A stretch of DNA of 64,000 bases. Source: Aquimarina megaterium XH134 (GTDB lineage: Bacteria > Bacteroidota > Bacteroidia > Flavobacteriales > Flavobacteriaceae). Location of the stretch: NCBI RefSeq assembly GCF_000520975.1, contig NZ_JACB01000031.1:62001-126000 (forward strand). The letters are read 5' to 3'. The position numbers and the translations under genes are program-made. How positions within the stretch are numbered: the stretch's first letter is position 1; every line of letters begins with the position of its first letter. This document shows, one piece after another, positions 53,691 through 62,149 of this stretch. The notes beneath the pieces are model-generated. The model worked only from the letters and a program-made list of their open reading frames with translations, searched no databases and was not told the origin of the DNA.

Positions 53691-56435
53691 TTAAGGCGTT
53701 ACTGTAGCCTTTTGTTTATGTCTTCTATATCTAAAAAATAAGAGTAATACTATAATTGTTGTTATTATAATTGTACTATATATGAGAAGATTGTAATTGG
53801 ATTTTGGAACTAAAGTTCCTGTATCACCTATAAGCACCAATGAAGCCCAATAGTAAGGAGATGCGTCAGCATCAGAATTGGATTTCAAATAATTTAGTTT
53901 AGCAATTCGAAGTGCTTGAGACTTTGTTTTACCGTTGCTTAAATTCTTATAAAAATCAGAAGTTATAGTAGCCGTTGATTTATCATTGGTGTTCCAAAGA
54001 GAAGGAATCACAGTATTAGCTCCTGATTTAAAGAATTCTCTAGCTAAACTCATAAGACCTTCGCCACGATTTAATTTTCCTAAAGAAGTATTACAAGCAC
54101 TTAGGATTACCAATTCGGCATTATTTTTTATGGTAGTAAGCTCGTTTGCTATTAGTTTATTGTCATAAAACGCAATCCAAGGAGCGATTGAATCTGAAGC
54201 ATCTGCATGAGTTGCCAAATGTAGAATTTTATATTTATTAGCTTCTTTGATAAAGTTTTTCTTTGTAGCATTTTCTTTAGTATACAATGAACCATCATAA
54301 TATGTGTTTGCAGTATTAATTTCTTCATCACTACTGTATAAAGTAGTCAGGTTATTCGAGAAATTAATAGGAGCGATCCCTAAAAAATCTTGAGTAGAAG
54401 TTCTCGCAATAGATTTATTTTCTTTTAGGAAAGACAATGAATATGCATAATTAATTTCTGACTCTTCTATGAGGTAAGTTCCCAATTCAATGTCGGTAAC
54501 CAGAGCTTCAAAAGGGATAAGGCTTATGTTGTGATCTGCAATGATGGTGACCTTTTTGTTTTTTAACTCTTTTCTGATATTAGAGGATATAAGAGTGTTG
54601 TATAGTAGGTGTGAAACTTCTCTATACCTACGAATATCATCCCATGTTTTAAATGGTTTTTTTAATTTTTTTCTTAAATCATATATATTATCCGTTAATT
54701 GATTGATGTTCTCAATTTTGAAAACTTTTTTATGTTTATTAGATAAAACCATCCCATAGGCATTAGGTAGTGCTCCTAAAACTTCTTCTGCCATAGTATA
54801 ATTGATGATTATTTGATTATCTTTTAATTTTATATCCGATAGAGAAATCATTTTAGGGATTGTATACGAAGAAAAATACTTGGGGTAGGTATATGAGAGA
54901 GAGTCTTTATAGTGATATAATTCACTTTTTTTGGATAAAATAATTGCAGAGAGAGAATCTTTTTGTGTCTTAGAAGAGTTCTTGAACTGATTTTGAAATT
55001 TAACAATTTCATTCTCCAATTTTTTTTCTTGTTCTAAAACCTCCTCAGGGATACTAATTTTCTTTTTAGTAATGTCTTGTATTAATAGTAAAGCTTTATT
55101 TTTTTCCATAAAATAGAATGCAGCATCCTTATTGTTAGAATTAATGCATGCTTCTAATCCTAAAATATAAACCTCTGAGATCAAACTTCTCCAAAATAAT
55201 TTGGATTTATAGGATAGGTTTTCCTTCATGATAATATCAATAAGTAGATCGCTGGTCATAACTGTTTTAATAGCAGATAAATGACTAGACGAATCCTTTT
55301 CTTTTTTACCATGTTCTAGATATGCTTGAGTTTTTCTTTTTAATAACTCAAGAAGAGTGGCCTTATCATTTATATGAGCCAGATGCTCTTTTTTAGGTAG
55401 CCAATCTGTATTAGGGATGTCGACATTAAAATAGTAAGAGAATGCTTTCCTATACTGTTCTTGTGCGACGTTATATTCTTCTTTAGTAAAAGCAGATATG
55501 CCTAATCCCATATAAATTTTAGGAATCAAGTAGTTTACATTTTTAGAATAAGATAAAGATTGTTTGAAATGCTCTTCTGCTATTGTATTGTCAGAGTTGA
55601 TATTTGAGATACCCAAGTTATAATGAATTTGCCCCAAATTTCTGTCGACTCCCATTTTTTCTGCTATTTCTAGAGCTTTTTCGAAGTATTCGATAGCCTT
55701 ATTATGATCTTTAATTGCTTCTTTATGGTACAAGCCTAGATTGTTGTATATGGCATAGAGATCGCGTGAATTAGGTTTTTCTAAGGTATGTATCAAAGAA
55801 TCTGCAATTAGTAAATGGCTAACAACCTTTTGATTGCTTTTTCGATTCCGAATATTTCTATACGATACAGCAATGTTGATGTGATTCGAAATAATATATG
55901 CTTTCTGTTTTTTTGATTCAAAATCTACAAATGCTTGAAGTTGATTTTCTACTGCCTGATATAAATCCCCTATTTTACCATAGCATTCTCCGATTAATGC
56001 ATAGGCTTTTCCATTAAAGAAATCAGAACCCTTTACTTCAATCATTTTTCTGAAATAACGAATTGCTATAGTGTAGTTCTCTTTTCGCCTATTAAAATTT
56101 GCGTAATTGTAATAACTTCTTTTTAATAACTCTGGATTAAAAGGAGTTGCTTTTTCTCTCGCTAGATATGCTATTTTTGCAATTTCTATTGCCTTGTCCC
56201 ACTTTTTTTCTTTGTGTATCCATTTGGCTAATTGATGCGCGTCAAATCCTAGTTGGGTAAGATTATTACTTTTTTTATAGCTATCCAATAGTGTATTATA
56301 ACTATTCAGTTTTTCATAATTACTACCAGGTAATTTAGATATAGAATCAAGACTAAAAGATATTTCCTGACCTCTGCTAGAAAAAGTCAGGAAATAAGAT
56401 ATACAGAAAAATAAAATTACTACATATTTCCTCAT
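53691..56435 (-). CDS. Periplasmic TPR-CHAT caspase-like protease
   Basis: A 914-residue protein with a signal peptide (about 1-22) and many TPR repeats from about 40 to 400 (for example AIYNNLGLYHKEAIKDHNKAI and YNLGISNINSDNTIAEEHF). The CHAT domain (about 590-870) has His743 in HLATHADAS and Cys781 in LSACNTSLGKLNRGEG, the intact caspase-type dyad, and SLWNTND. A transmembrane helix near 880-900 precedes a basic cytosolic tail, so the TPR and protease domains are likely outside the cytoplasm. The lipoprotein gene lies 40 bases upstream on the same strand. Substrate unknown. Confidence 0.92.
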   Translation of the reverse strand: MRKYVVILFFCISYFLTFSSRGQEISFSLDSISKLPGSNYEKLNSYNTLLDSYKKSNNLTQLGFDAHQLAKWIHKEKKWDKAIEIAKIAYLAREKATPFNPELLKRSYYNYANFNRRKENYTIAIRYFRKMIEVKGSDFFNGKAYALIGECYGKIGDLYQAVENQLQAFVDFESKKQKAYIISNHINIAVSYRNIRNRKSNQKVVSHLLIADSLIHTLEKPNSRDLYAIYNNLGLYHKEAIKDHNKAIEYFEKALEIAEKMGVDRNLGQIHYNLGISNINSDNTIAEEHFKQSLSYSKNVNYLIPKIYMGLGISAFTKEEYNVAQEQYRKAFSYYFNVDIPNTDWLPKKEHLAHINDKATLLELLKRKTQAYLEHGKKEKDSSSHLSAIKTVMTSDLLIDIIMKENLSYKSKLFWRSLISEVYILGLEACINSNNKDAAFYFMEKNKALLLIQDITKKKISIPEEVLEQEKKLENEIVKFQNQFKNSSKTQKDSLSAIILSKKSELYHYKDSLSYTYPKYFSSYTIPKMISLSDIKLKDNQIIINYTMAEEVLGALPNAYGMVLSNKHKKVFKIENINQLTDNIYDLRKKLKKPFKTWDDIRRYREVSHLLYNTLISSNIRKELKNKKVTIIADHNISLIPFEALVTDIELGTYLIEESEINYAYSLSFLKENKSIARTSTQDFLGIAPINFSNNLTTLYSSDEEINTANTYYDGSLYTKENATKKNFIKEANKYKILHLATHADASDSIAPWIAFYDNKLIANELTTIKNNAELVILSACNTSLGKLNRGEGLMSLAREFFKSGANTVIPSLWNTNDKSTATITSDFYKNLSNGKTKSQALRIAKLNYLKSNSDADASPYYWASLVLIGDTGTLVPKSNYNLLIYSTIIITTIIVLLLFFRYRRHKQKATVTP

Positions 56436-56475
56436 GCTATTATATCGCTAGTATGAGGTAAAAATAAAAATAAAA

Positions 56476-56982
56476 TTATTTATTTGGTGTTTTAGGATTG
56501 GTGTTGATTGATCTTGGTAAGATTAAATCAAGGTTACATAAATTATTATAATTAGTAGTGTCGTTGTTATCATATACGGGATTCTCAGAAATATCAGGTG
56601 GTGGTGGGGCACCTCCTTCACCGATGGTAGCACTGCTTTCGGCATCAAGGACCGCTTCGTTTTCGTTTTTTGGAGGAGAAGGAGCCTGATCACAAGGAAT
56701 ATACCATATATCAATAGATGGGCAATCGGTTTCGGCTACTAATACATATCTAAACCAATGCTTTCTCCCAATACTAGCAAATTCCCGTTTGTAATTATTG
56801 CTTCTCGAAACCCCATAACGTACATAAATTTTGTTACTACAAAATTCTATTTCAGGACCTCCTGTTGTTAATTTGTCTATAATAACATCTTCTTGTTTTT
56901 CTAGAGGTAATTCATCTTTAGAGCAGCTTTGTATCCCAATTACAAAAACTACTGCTAAGCATAATAATGCGATTTTTTTCAT
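56476..56982 (-). CDS. Lipoprotein encoded upstream of the CHAT protease
   Basis: The ATG at 56982 gives a 168-residue protein, MKKIALLCLAVVFVIGIQSC, with lipobox IQSC at Cys20. The mature part has Cys pairs (EFCSNKIYVRYGVSRSNN, AETDCPSIDIWYIPCDQ), a Pro-rich region and an Asn-rich end. I do not recognise the family. A -7 box at 57047 on the minus strand supports this start and rules out the longer reading to 57099. It is probably co-transcribed with the CHAT gene and may deliver a ligand or receptor to it. Confidence 0.8.
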   Translation of the reverse strand: MKKIALLCLAVVFVIGIQSCSKDELPLEKQEDVIIDKLTTGGPEIEFCSNKIYVRYGVSRSNNYKREFASIGRKHWFRYVLVAETDCPSIDIWYIPCDQAPSPPKNENEAVLDAESSATIGEGGAPPPPDISENPVYDNNDTTNYNNLCNLDLILPRSINTNPKTPNK

Positions 56983-57046
56983 TCTTAATGTTTTTTGTTT
57001 ACTAAATTTATTAGTATGTTTCCTCAATATAACTTTTGTTACCATG

Positions 57047-57054
57047 CAAAAGTA
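57047..57054 (-). promoter_or_regulatory. -7 box for the lipoprotein-CHAT operon
   Basis: On the minus strand TACTTTTG matches TAnnTTTG, 65 bases before the ATG at 56982. It lies five bases before the possible sigma factor start at 57059 on the other strand. Confidence 0.55.
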
Positions 57055-57058
57055 AAAA

Positions 57059-57643
57059 ATGTTAAATACGTTTTTGATGCCCAAAGAAGAAACAAACATT
57101 TTAAAACAATTAGCTGATGGAAATGAGATTGTTATACAGGGATTGTATACAGCTGTTTTTCCTAAAGTTGTAAGTTTTATTCTAAAAAATAAAGGAGATC
57201 GAGCAGATGCAGAAGATATTTTTCAAAAAGCATTGTTACAATTAATAGCAAGATATAAAGTAAAAAGCTTTATTATAGAATCCTCTTTTGAGGCTTATCT
57301 TTTTACAGTTTGCAAGAATTTGTGGAGAAGAGAGTTAAATAAAGAAAAAAAGAGGGTAACAAATGATTCCATAGCCGAACTATCTAGAGAAGAAGATGAT
57401 ATGACTATGGCTGCTTTGGAACAAGAAAAATGGGAGTTGTTTCAGGAAAAACTAAATGAAATATCCGATAATTGTAAACAATTACTTCAATTATTTTTTC
57501 AAAAAACCCCTTATAAGAAAATTGTACAAAAACTAGGGTATAGTTCTGATAATGTGGTGAGACAACGTATATTTAATTGCAAATCTCAACTTGCCAAATT
57601 GATCAAGAAAGATCCACGGTATAATGATATAAAAGAATTATGA
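57059..57643 (+). CDS. ECF-type sigma-70 factor
   Basis: A 194-residue sigma factor. Region 2 has YTAVFPKVVSFILKNKGDRADAEDIFQKALLQL and FEAYLFTVCKNLWRRELNK; region 4 has CKQLLQLFFQKTPYKKIVQKLGY and IFNCKSQL. There is no region 1.1 or 3, as for ECF factors. A second ATG at 57077 is an equally good start. Its stop overlaps the next gene by four bases. It diverges from the lipoprotein and CHAT operon. Confidence 0.92.
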   Translation: MLNTFLMPKEETNILKQLADGNEIVIQGLYTAVFPKVVSFILKNKGDRADAEDIFQKALLQLIARYKVKSFIIESSFEAYLFTVCKNLWRRELNKEKKRVTNDSIAELSREEDDMTMAALEQEKWELFQEKLNEISDNCKQLLQLFFQKTPYKKIVQKLGYSSDNVVRQRIFNCKSQLAKLIKKDPRYNDIKEL

Positions 57644-58434
57644 ATAACTCTTTGTTAGAAATAGATAAATATTTAGATGGGGAGATGTCTGACATAGAAA
57701 AACAGACGTTTGAAACAAAGATTGATTCTGATCCTTTGCTAGCCAGGGAATTAAAATTTCAGCAAGAAATGCGTGTTATTTATAATAATCAAAAATGGTT
57801 AGAAGGAGATAAAAAAGTATTAGAAAAAAAGAAATCACAGCAAATGCTATCTTTTTTTAAAAGTGAGGAGGCTAATATTTTAAAGAATACAATTGAAGAA
57901 GTAGTATCACAAAATAGATCCAATTCTGGAAATAGAAATTCGTTATTCTTAAGTATAGCTGCTACCGTAGCTATTTTAATTGCCATTTCGGTATTCTTAT
58001 TTAAAAACCCTTCTTATCAAGATTTATATACAGACTATATCAATATTGACAATATACCTTCTTTGGTTTCTAGAGGAGATACTAATACACTACTTGAAGA
58101 AGCACAATTAGAATTTGAAAATAAAAAATATAAGGAAGCAATTCGTAAGTTTAAAGAATATCAACAAAATGAGACATCGATCAACCCGTTAACATATATT
58201 TATTTGGGGGTTTCATATCTAGAATTACATCAATATGATAATGCATTACTTCAGTTTGAGCAATTGTCAAAATCTAACACATTACAAAGTAAGAAAGCAG
58301 ATTGGTATAAAGTAATGGTCTTTTTGAAACAAAAGGATAAAAACAAACTATTAGAAACTTTACAATATATAATTGCAGATAAAAACAATTATAATTTTAA
58401 CGAAGCGCAGCAACTTTTGAAAGAGATTGATTGA
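57640..58434 (+). CDS. Putative anti-sigma protein with periplasmic TPR region
   Basis: A 264-residue protein whose ATG overlaps the sigma factor stop (ATGA), so coupled. Residues 1-45 (LEIDKYLDGEMSDIEKQTFE) resemble the N-terminal anti-sigma domain without the zinc Cys. A transmembrane helix (SIAATVAILIAISVFLF, about 104-120) follows, then TPR-like repeats (YKEAIRKFKEYQ and TYIYLGVSYLELHQYDNAL). The topology is cytoplasmic N-terminus and periplasmic TPR. It would hold the sigma factor until an outside signal, possibly proteolysis, releases it (inference). Confidence 0.82.
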   Translation: MNNSLLEIDKYLDGEMSDIEKQTFETKIDSDPLLARELKFQQEMRVIYNNQKWLEGDKKVLEKKKSQQMLSFFKSEEANILKNTIEEVVSQNRSNSGNRNSLFLSIAATVAILIAISVFLFKNPSYQDLYTDYINIDNIPSLVSRGDTNTLLEEAQLEFENKKYKEAIRKFKEYQQNETSINPLTYIYLGVSYLELHQYDNALLQFEQLSKSNTLQSKKADWYKVMVFLKQKDKNKLLETLQYIIADKNNYNFNEAQQLLKEID

Positions 58435-58476
58435 TAATTATAGATGTTGCTAGATATAATATGATATACAATATAG

Positions 58477-58510
58477 AAAAAGGCTTTGGAGTTCCTCCAA
58501 AGCCTTTTTT
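58477..58510. terminator. Terminator between the anti-sigma gene and the peptide gene at 58536
   Basis: AAAAAGGCTTTGGAG and CTCCAAAGCCTTTTT pair around TTC. Both flanks carry the A and T runs needed to work for either strand. Confidence 0.92.
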
Positions 58511-58535
58511 GATTTGAATTAGGAAATGAATTATG

Positions 58536-58754
58536 TTAAGCCCAGACTCCACCTCCATTTCCATTTCCTCCACATTGCACAGCATCATATATTATAGCGG
58601 CACAATTTAGGTAATTACCATTGTTGAGTCGAGCAGTTGTACCGTTGCAACTATAAGTGCATCGAATTAGGGTAGGGCGCCCTCCTTTTACTGATTTTTG
58701 TTTGTCTTTGTTCAATTTTTGAACTCCTTCTACTTCTAAGATTTTTTTAAACAT
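58536..58754 (-). CDS. Double-glycine precursor, 25-residue leader
   Basis: A 72-residue precursor beginning MFKKILEVEGVQKLNKDKQK, with Gly-Gly at 24-25. The core has four Cys and a C-terminal Gly/Asn-rich stretch (GGNGNGGGVWA). It lies downstream of the anti-sigma gene on the opposite strand. A diverged copy of the shared element precedes it at 58788. Confidence 0.83.
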   Translation of the reverse strand: MFKKILEVEGVQKLNKDKQKSVKGGRPTLIRCTYSCNGTTARLNNGNYLNCAAIIYDAVQCGGNGNGGGVWA

Positions 58755-58787
58755 AAATAAAGTTAAATAATGATTTTGTGTAATCTC

Positions 58788-58819
58788 GAAATGTTTTGAG
58801 GCACTCGAGTGTTATGCCT
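58788..58819 (-). promoter_or_regulatory. Shared upstream element of peptide genes, diverged copy 4
   Basis: On the minus strand AGGCAT...GAGTGCCT then CAAAACATTTC. Compensatory changes keep the AGGCA/TGCCT pairing, which suggests that the structure matters. It lies about 33 bases before the ATG at 58754. Confidence 0.6.
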
Positions 58820-58961
58820 ATTTATTTATGTTCTTATCAGAGTTAATGTTACTCTTAATTATTTGTTAATTATTAAATTACTTGCCTTAAGAGCTTGTTT
58901 TGGATATTTAAAAAAAATATTTCTTTGTTTTATTTTTAGATTAAAACCACCTACAATTTCC

Positions 58962-58969
58962 TATCTTTG
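58962..58969 (+). promoter_or_regulatory. -7 box for the cyclophilin-FKBP gene
   Basis: TATCTTTG matches TAnnTTTG, 31 bases before the ATG at 59001. Confidence 0.55.
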
Positions 58970-59000
58970 CAACTTGTTTAAACTTAAATAAAAGACTGTC

Positions 59001-59933
59001 ATGCAAGACGGATTATACGCAAAATTTAATACTTCAAAAGGAAGTATATTAGTAAATCTAGAATATAAAAAAACACCAGGAACAGTAGGTAATTTTGTTG
59101 GCCTGGCAGAAGGTAATATAGATAATCAGGCTATTCCTCAAGGAAAACCATATTATAATGGTCTAAAATTTCATAGAGTGATTGCAGATTTTATGATTCA
59201 GGGAGGAGATCCTCAAGGAACTGGAGCAGGTGGACCAGGATATCAATTTGATGACGAGATTCACTCAGATTTAAAGCATGATGGCCCGGGAGTATTATCT
59301 ATGGCTAATGCTGGCCCAGGGACAAACGGAAGCCAGTTTTTTATTACTCATGTAGAAACATCTTGGTTAGATGGAAAACATACTGTTTTTGGTAAAGTAG
59401 TAGAAGGATTAGAAGTTGTAAATACAATAGAACAAGGCGATGAAATCGAATCTGTAGAGATACAGAGGGTAGGAGCAGAAGCCGAAAGTTTTAATGCTGT
59501 TGAAACTTTTAGAAGTTTTAATGGAGCTAAAGCAGAAAGAGAAGCCGCAGCCAGAAAAAAAGCCGAAGATTTATTAGAAGAAATTGCTGCGGGATTTGAA
59601 AAAACCGATAGCGGTTTAAGGTATAAGATTATTCAAAAAGGAGATGGGGCAAAAGCAGAAAAGGGAAAGACTGTTTCTGTGCATTACAAAGGGAGTCTGA
59701 CTGATGGCACAGTATTTGATTCTTCATATAAACGTAATCAGCCTATTGACTTTCCGTTAGGAATGGGACAGGTAATTTCTGGATGGGATGAAGGGATTGC
59801 ACTGTTACAAGTAGGAGATAAAGCAAGATTTGTGATTCCACCATACCTTGGATACGGAGACCGAGGTGCCGGAGGAGTTATTCCACCTAATGCAACACTT
59901 ATTTTTGATGTTGAGTTGGTAGAAGTGAAATAA
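59001..59933 (+). CDS. Dual peptidylprolyl isomerase, cyclophilin fused to FKBP
   Basis: A 310-residue soluble protein. Residues of about 5-155 are a cyclophilin ([41 protein letters not shown]) with the catalytic Arg in FHRV. A charged helical linker ([19 protein letters not shown]) leads to an FKBP domain at 205-310 ([59 protein letters not shown]). No signal peptide is present, so it acts in the cytoplasm. The order is Cyp then FKBP, the arrangement described for some dual immunophilins. It helps proline-dependent folding. Confidence 0.95.
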   Translation: MQDGLYAKFNTSKGSILVNLEYKKTPGTVGNFVGLAEGNIDNQAIPQGKPYYNGLKFHRVIADFMIQGGDPQGTGAGGPGYQFDDEIHSDLKHDGPGVLSMANAGPGTNGSQFFITHVETSWLDGKHTVFGKVVEGLEVVNTIEQGDEIESVEIQRVGAEAESFNAVETFRSFNGAKAEREAAARKKAEDLLEEIAAGFEKTDSGLRYKIIQKGDGAKAEKGKTVSVHYKGSLTDGTVFDSSYKRNQPIDFPLGMGQVISGWDEGIALLQVGDKARFVIPPYLGYGDRGAGGVIPPNATLIFDVELVEVK

Positions 59934-59958
59934 CTTTAGTTCATTACATACAAAATTT

Positions 59959-59989
59959 AAAAAAGTCCCTAACACAGGGACTTTTTTTA
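59959..59989 (+). terminator. Terminator of the cyclophilin-FKBP gene
   Basis: AAAAGTCCCT and AGGGACTTTT pair around AACAC and are followed by T. Confidence 0.93.
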
Positions 59990-60256
59990 TTACTTGTTTT
60001 ATCTGGTACATAAAAATAGACCCCTCATATTTATGATTTGATAATAATGTGAGAATAATGAAAGCATAAATTATTATATCCCTAGTGTTTTTTTATATTA
60101 AAAGCTTTATTTTTAATGAATTGTATTTTTTTTAACATAGTTTTTTATTATTTTTAACATTGCGATTTTTTTAAAATCATTTTGTTAAAAAAATGTATTA
60201 GGAGGTTTAAATCCTCTTTTATTTATATTTTAACCCAAATTGCATACCCCCTAGAT

Positions 60257-61054
60257 ATGAAACAAGGACTTATTACTTTTTTGATTCTGTGTAATATTCA
60301 TCTTGCTCTCGGTCAAGAAAAGGCAGACATTCTAGTAAACATCAATGATCAAATAGAGATGATAGATGGTTATATAGAATTTGAAACTTTTTTCTTAGAT
60401 CCAGAAGAGTTTCTTGATAAGATGGCTGATCATGGCGCAGAACTAAACGGATATTATGAGCATGAACGACTCAAAAAGATTGTTAGAAAAGTTGGTACCA
60501 GAACAGCAGATGTTGTAACGGTATTTTATTTTTGGAATGACCAACTTATTCATGTAAACTACAAACAACGCCCTTATTTAGAAACAAAAAACGAGAATGG
60601 TCAACGAATTATGGACTATTCTAGTGCTTTTACTAAGTATGAGTCGAAGCATTATTTTAAAAATGATGAAGAGCTAGAAAAAAAAGAAATCGGCCAACCT
60701 ATGGATGATATGGAGCCCGAAGAAGAGTTTATCAAATATGCGTATAAAATGAAAGCGCTATTGGATAACAAATTCTATAATAGAGATACATATGAAGCAC
60801 TGCAGGGAAAATGGCTTTTTATTCAGAATACAGATGATTATTTGATTTTTGAAGGAACAATACGATTTAATTTTTATAACGGAAAATTTGCAAATCGTTT
60901 GAAAACCAGAATAGAAGATGGAGGCGTATTGGTTTGTTTTTTCCCAATGGATGATCGTATTTATAGATATAAAATCAATGACTTAAACGATAATATGCTT
61001 ACATTAACAGATCTTTTCTCTAAAGAAGAATTTGTTTATGCTAAAGTAGAATGA
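60257..61054 (+). CDS. Exported protein of unknown function
   Basis: The ATG at 60257 starts a signal peptide (MKQGLITFLILCNIHLALGQ), giving 265 residues. An earlier start at 60182 adds 25 basic residues before it and is less likely. The mature part is acidic, with a central EMEPEEEF-like segment and a C-terminal beta region of the shape LIFEGTIRFNFYNGKFANRL. I do not recognise a family. It is followed by the DinB gene after 11 bases, so both may be in one operon. Confidence 0.8.
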   Translation: MKQGLITFLILCNIHLALGQEKADILVNINDQIEMIDGYIEFETFFLDPEEFLDKMADHGAELNGYYEHERLKKIVRKVGTRTADVVTVFYFWNDQLIHVNYKQRPYLETKNENGQRIMDYSSAFTKYESKHYFKNDEELEKKEIGQPMDDMEPEEEFIKYAYKMKALLDNKFYNRDTYEALQGKWLFIQNTDDYLIFEGTIRFNFYNGKFANRLKTRIEDGGVLVCFFPMDDRIYRYKINDLNDNMLTLTDLFSKEEFVYAKVE

Positions 61055-61065
61055 TTTTTTAAACT

Positions 61066-61581
61066 ATGGATTTAAGATATCCTATAGGAAAATTTGAATG
61101 TCCAAAAATTATAACTTCGGATCATATCCAAAGATGGATATATGATGTAGAAGAGTTACCGACGAAATTATTAAATCTGGTTTCCACATTTAGTGAACAA
61201 CAGTTAGAAACACAATATCGTCCTGGTGGATGGACCGCCAGGCAAGTAATACATCATATTCATGATAGTCATCATAATGGATATATTCGATTTAAGTGGG
61301 CATTAACAGAAAATAAACCCATGATTAAGGCCTATGATGAGCAATTATGGGCCGAATTATTTGATACCAAGTCTGCACCAATTCATTTATCCCTAGACTT
61401 GATAAAAGCTTTACATGCTAAATGGGTATACTTCTTAAAAGGTTTATCTGCTCATGATCTCGAAAAAGAGTTTATACATCCAGAAGGAGATATATCAATT
61501 TCGTTGGGCGAAGATATTGGTATCTATGCATGGCATGGTAATCATCATTTTGCACATTTGCAAATTATTGCTCAGCTCTAA
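61066..61581 (+). CDS. DinB/YfiT-type metal-dependent transferase or hydrolase
   Basis: A 171-residue four-helix protein. The His ligands of the DinB fold are in RQVIHHIHDSHHNGY and WHGNHHFAHL. The YfiT branch has this pattern and includes bacillithiol transferases; whether this organism makes bacillithiol cannot be told. It lies 11 bases after the exported protein and convergent to the GNAT gene, one base apart. Confidence 0.92.
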   Translation: MDLRYPIGKFECPKIITSDHIQRWIYDVEELPTKLLNLVSTFSEQQLETQYRPGGWTARQVIHHIHDSHHNGYIRFKWALTENKPMIKAYDEQLWAELFDTKSAPIHLSLDLIKALHAKWVYFLKGLSAHDLEKEFIHPEGDISISLGEDIGIYAWHGNHHFAHLQIIAQL

Positions 61582-61582
61582 T

Positions 61583-62107
61583 TTAAAGAGATAATACCAT
61601 TCTTTGCATCTCCCTATGTTCATCTTTTAGACCAGGATACTCTAGGTCATAAAAAGAAACAGTATCAAATCCCATATTTTTATAAAAAGATAGTGCGGGA
61701 CTGGTACTCATTACATCTAGCCAAACTATTTTCTTACCTAGATTAATAGCATAATTTTTAACAAACTCAATCCCCTTTTTACCGATGCCTAAACCAGTGA
61801 CTGATTTTAAAAGATATATTTTTTCTAGTTGTAATGTTATAGAAGCATCAAACCCTTTGATGGCTTCCTGCTTTTTTATTTTTAGTAATCCTAAAGATGT
61901 ATTTGCTTTTTGAATTAAAAAATAAACAATGGTATCTGTTTTAAAATCTTCTTCAAAAGCTTTTTGATTGAAACTTAGATTTACATAATAACTGGGATCA
62001 TTATTTTCCCAAATATGGGCATAATGTTCGGGGTAGAATTGTTGACTTATTTTACTCAACTCTCTAATATCTTTAGTAGAGCATTCTTTAAAAACTACTT
62101 CTTGCAT
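61583..62107 (-). CDS. GNAT family N-acetyltransferase
   Basis: A 174-residue protein with the GNAT acetyl-CoA loop GLGIGKKGIEFV, preceded by the strand LQLEKIYLLKSV and followed by WLDVMSTSPALSFYKNMGF. The end of the fold is intact. The acceptor is unknown. It is 42 bases downstream of the thioredoxin-family gene on the same strand. Confidence 0.92.
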   Translation of the reverse strand: MQEVVFKECSTKDIRELSKISQQFYPEHYAHIWENNDPSYYVNLSFNQKAFEEDFKTDTIVYFLIQKANTSLGLLKIKKQEAIKGFDASITLQLEKIYLLKSVTGLGIGKKGIEFVKNYAINLGKKIVWLDVMSTSPALSFYKNMGFDTVSFYDLEYPGLKDEHREMQRMVLSL

Positions 62108-62149
62108 ATCTTGAAACTACGATATTGTAGCAATTTTTATAAGTTATAT

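Noticed and set aside
56982-57099. Extended N-terminus of the lipoprotein next to the CHAT gene
   Set aside because: The extension overlaps the sigma factor start and precedes the -7 box on the minus strand; the lipoprotein signal begins at 56982.
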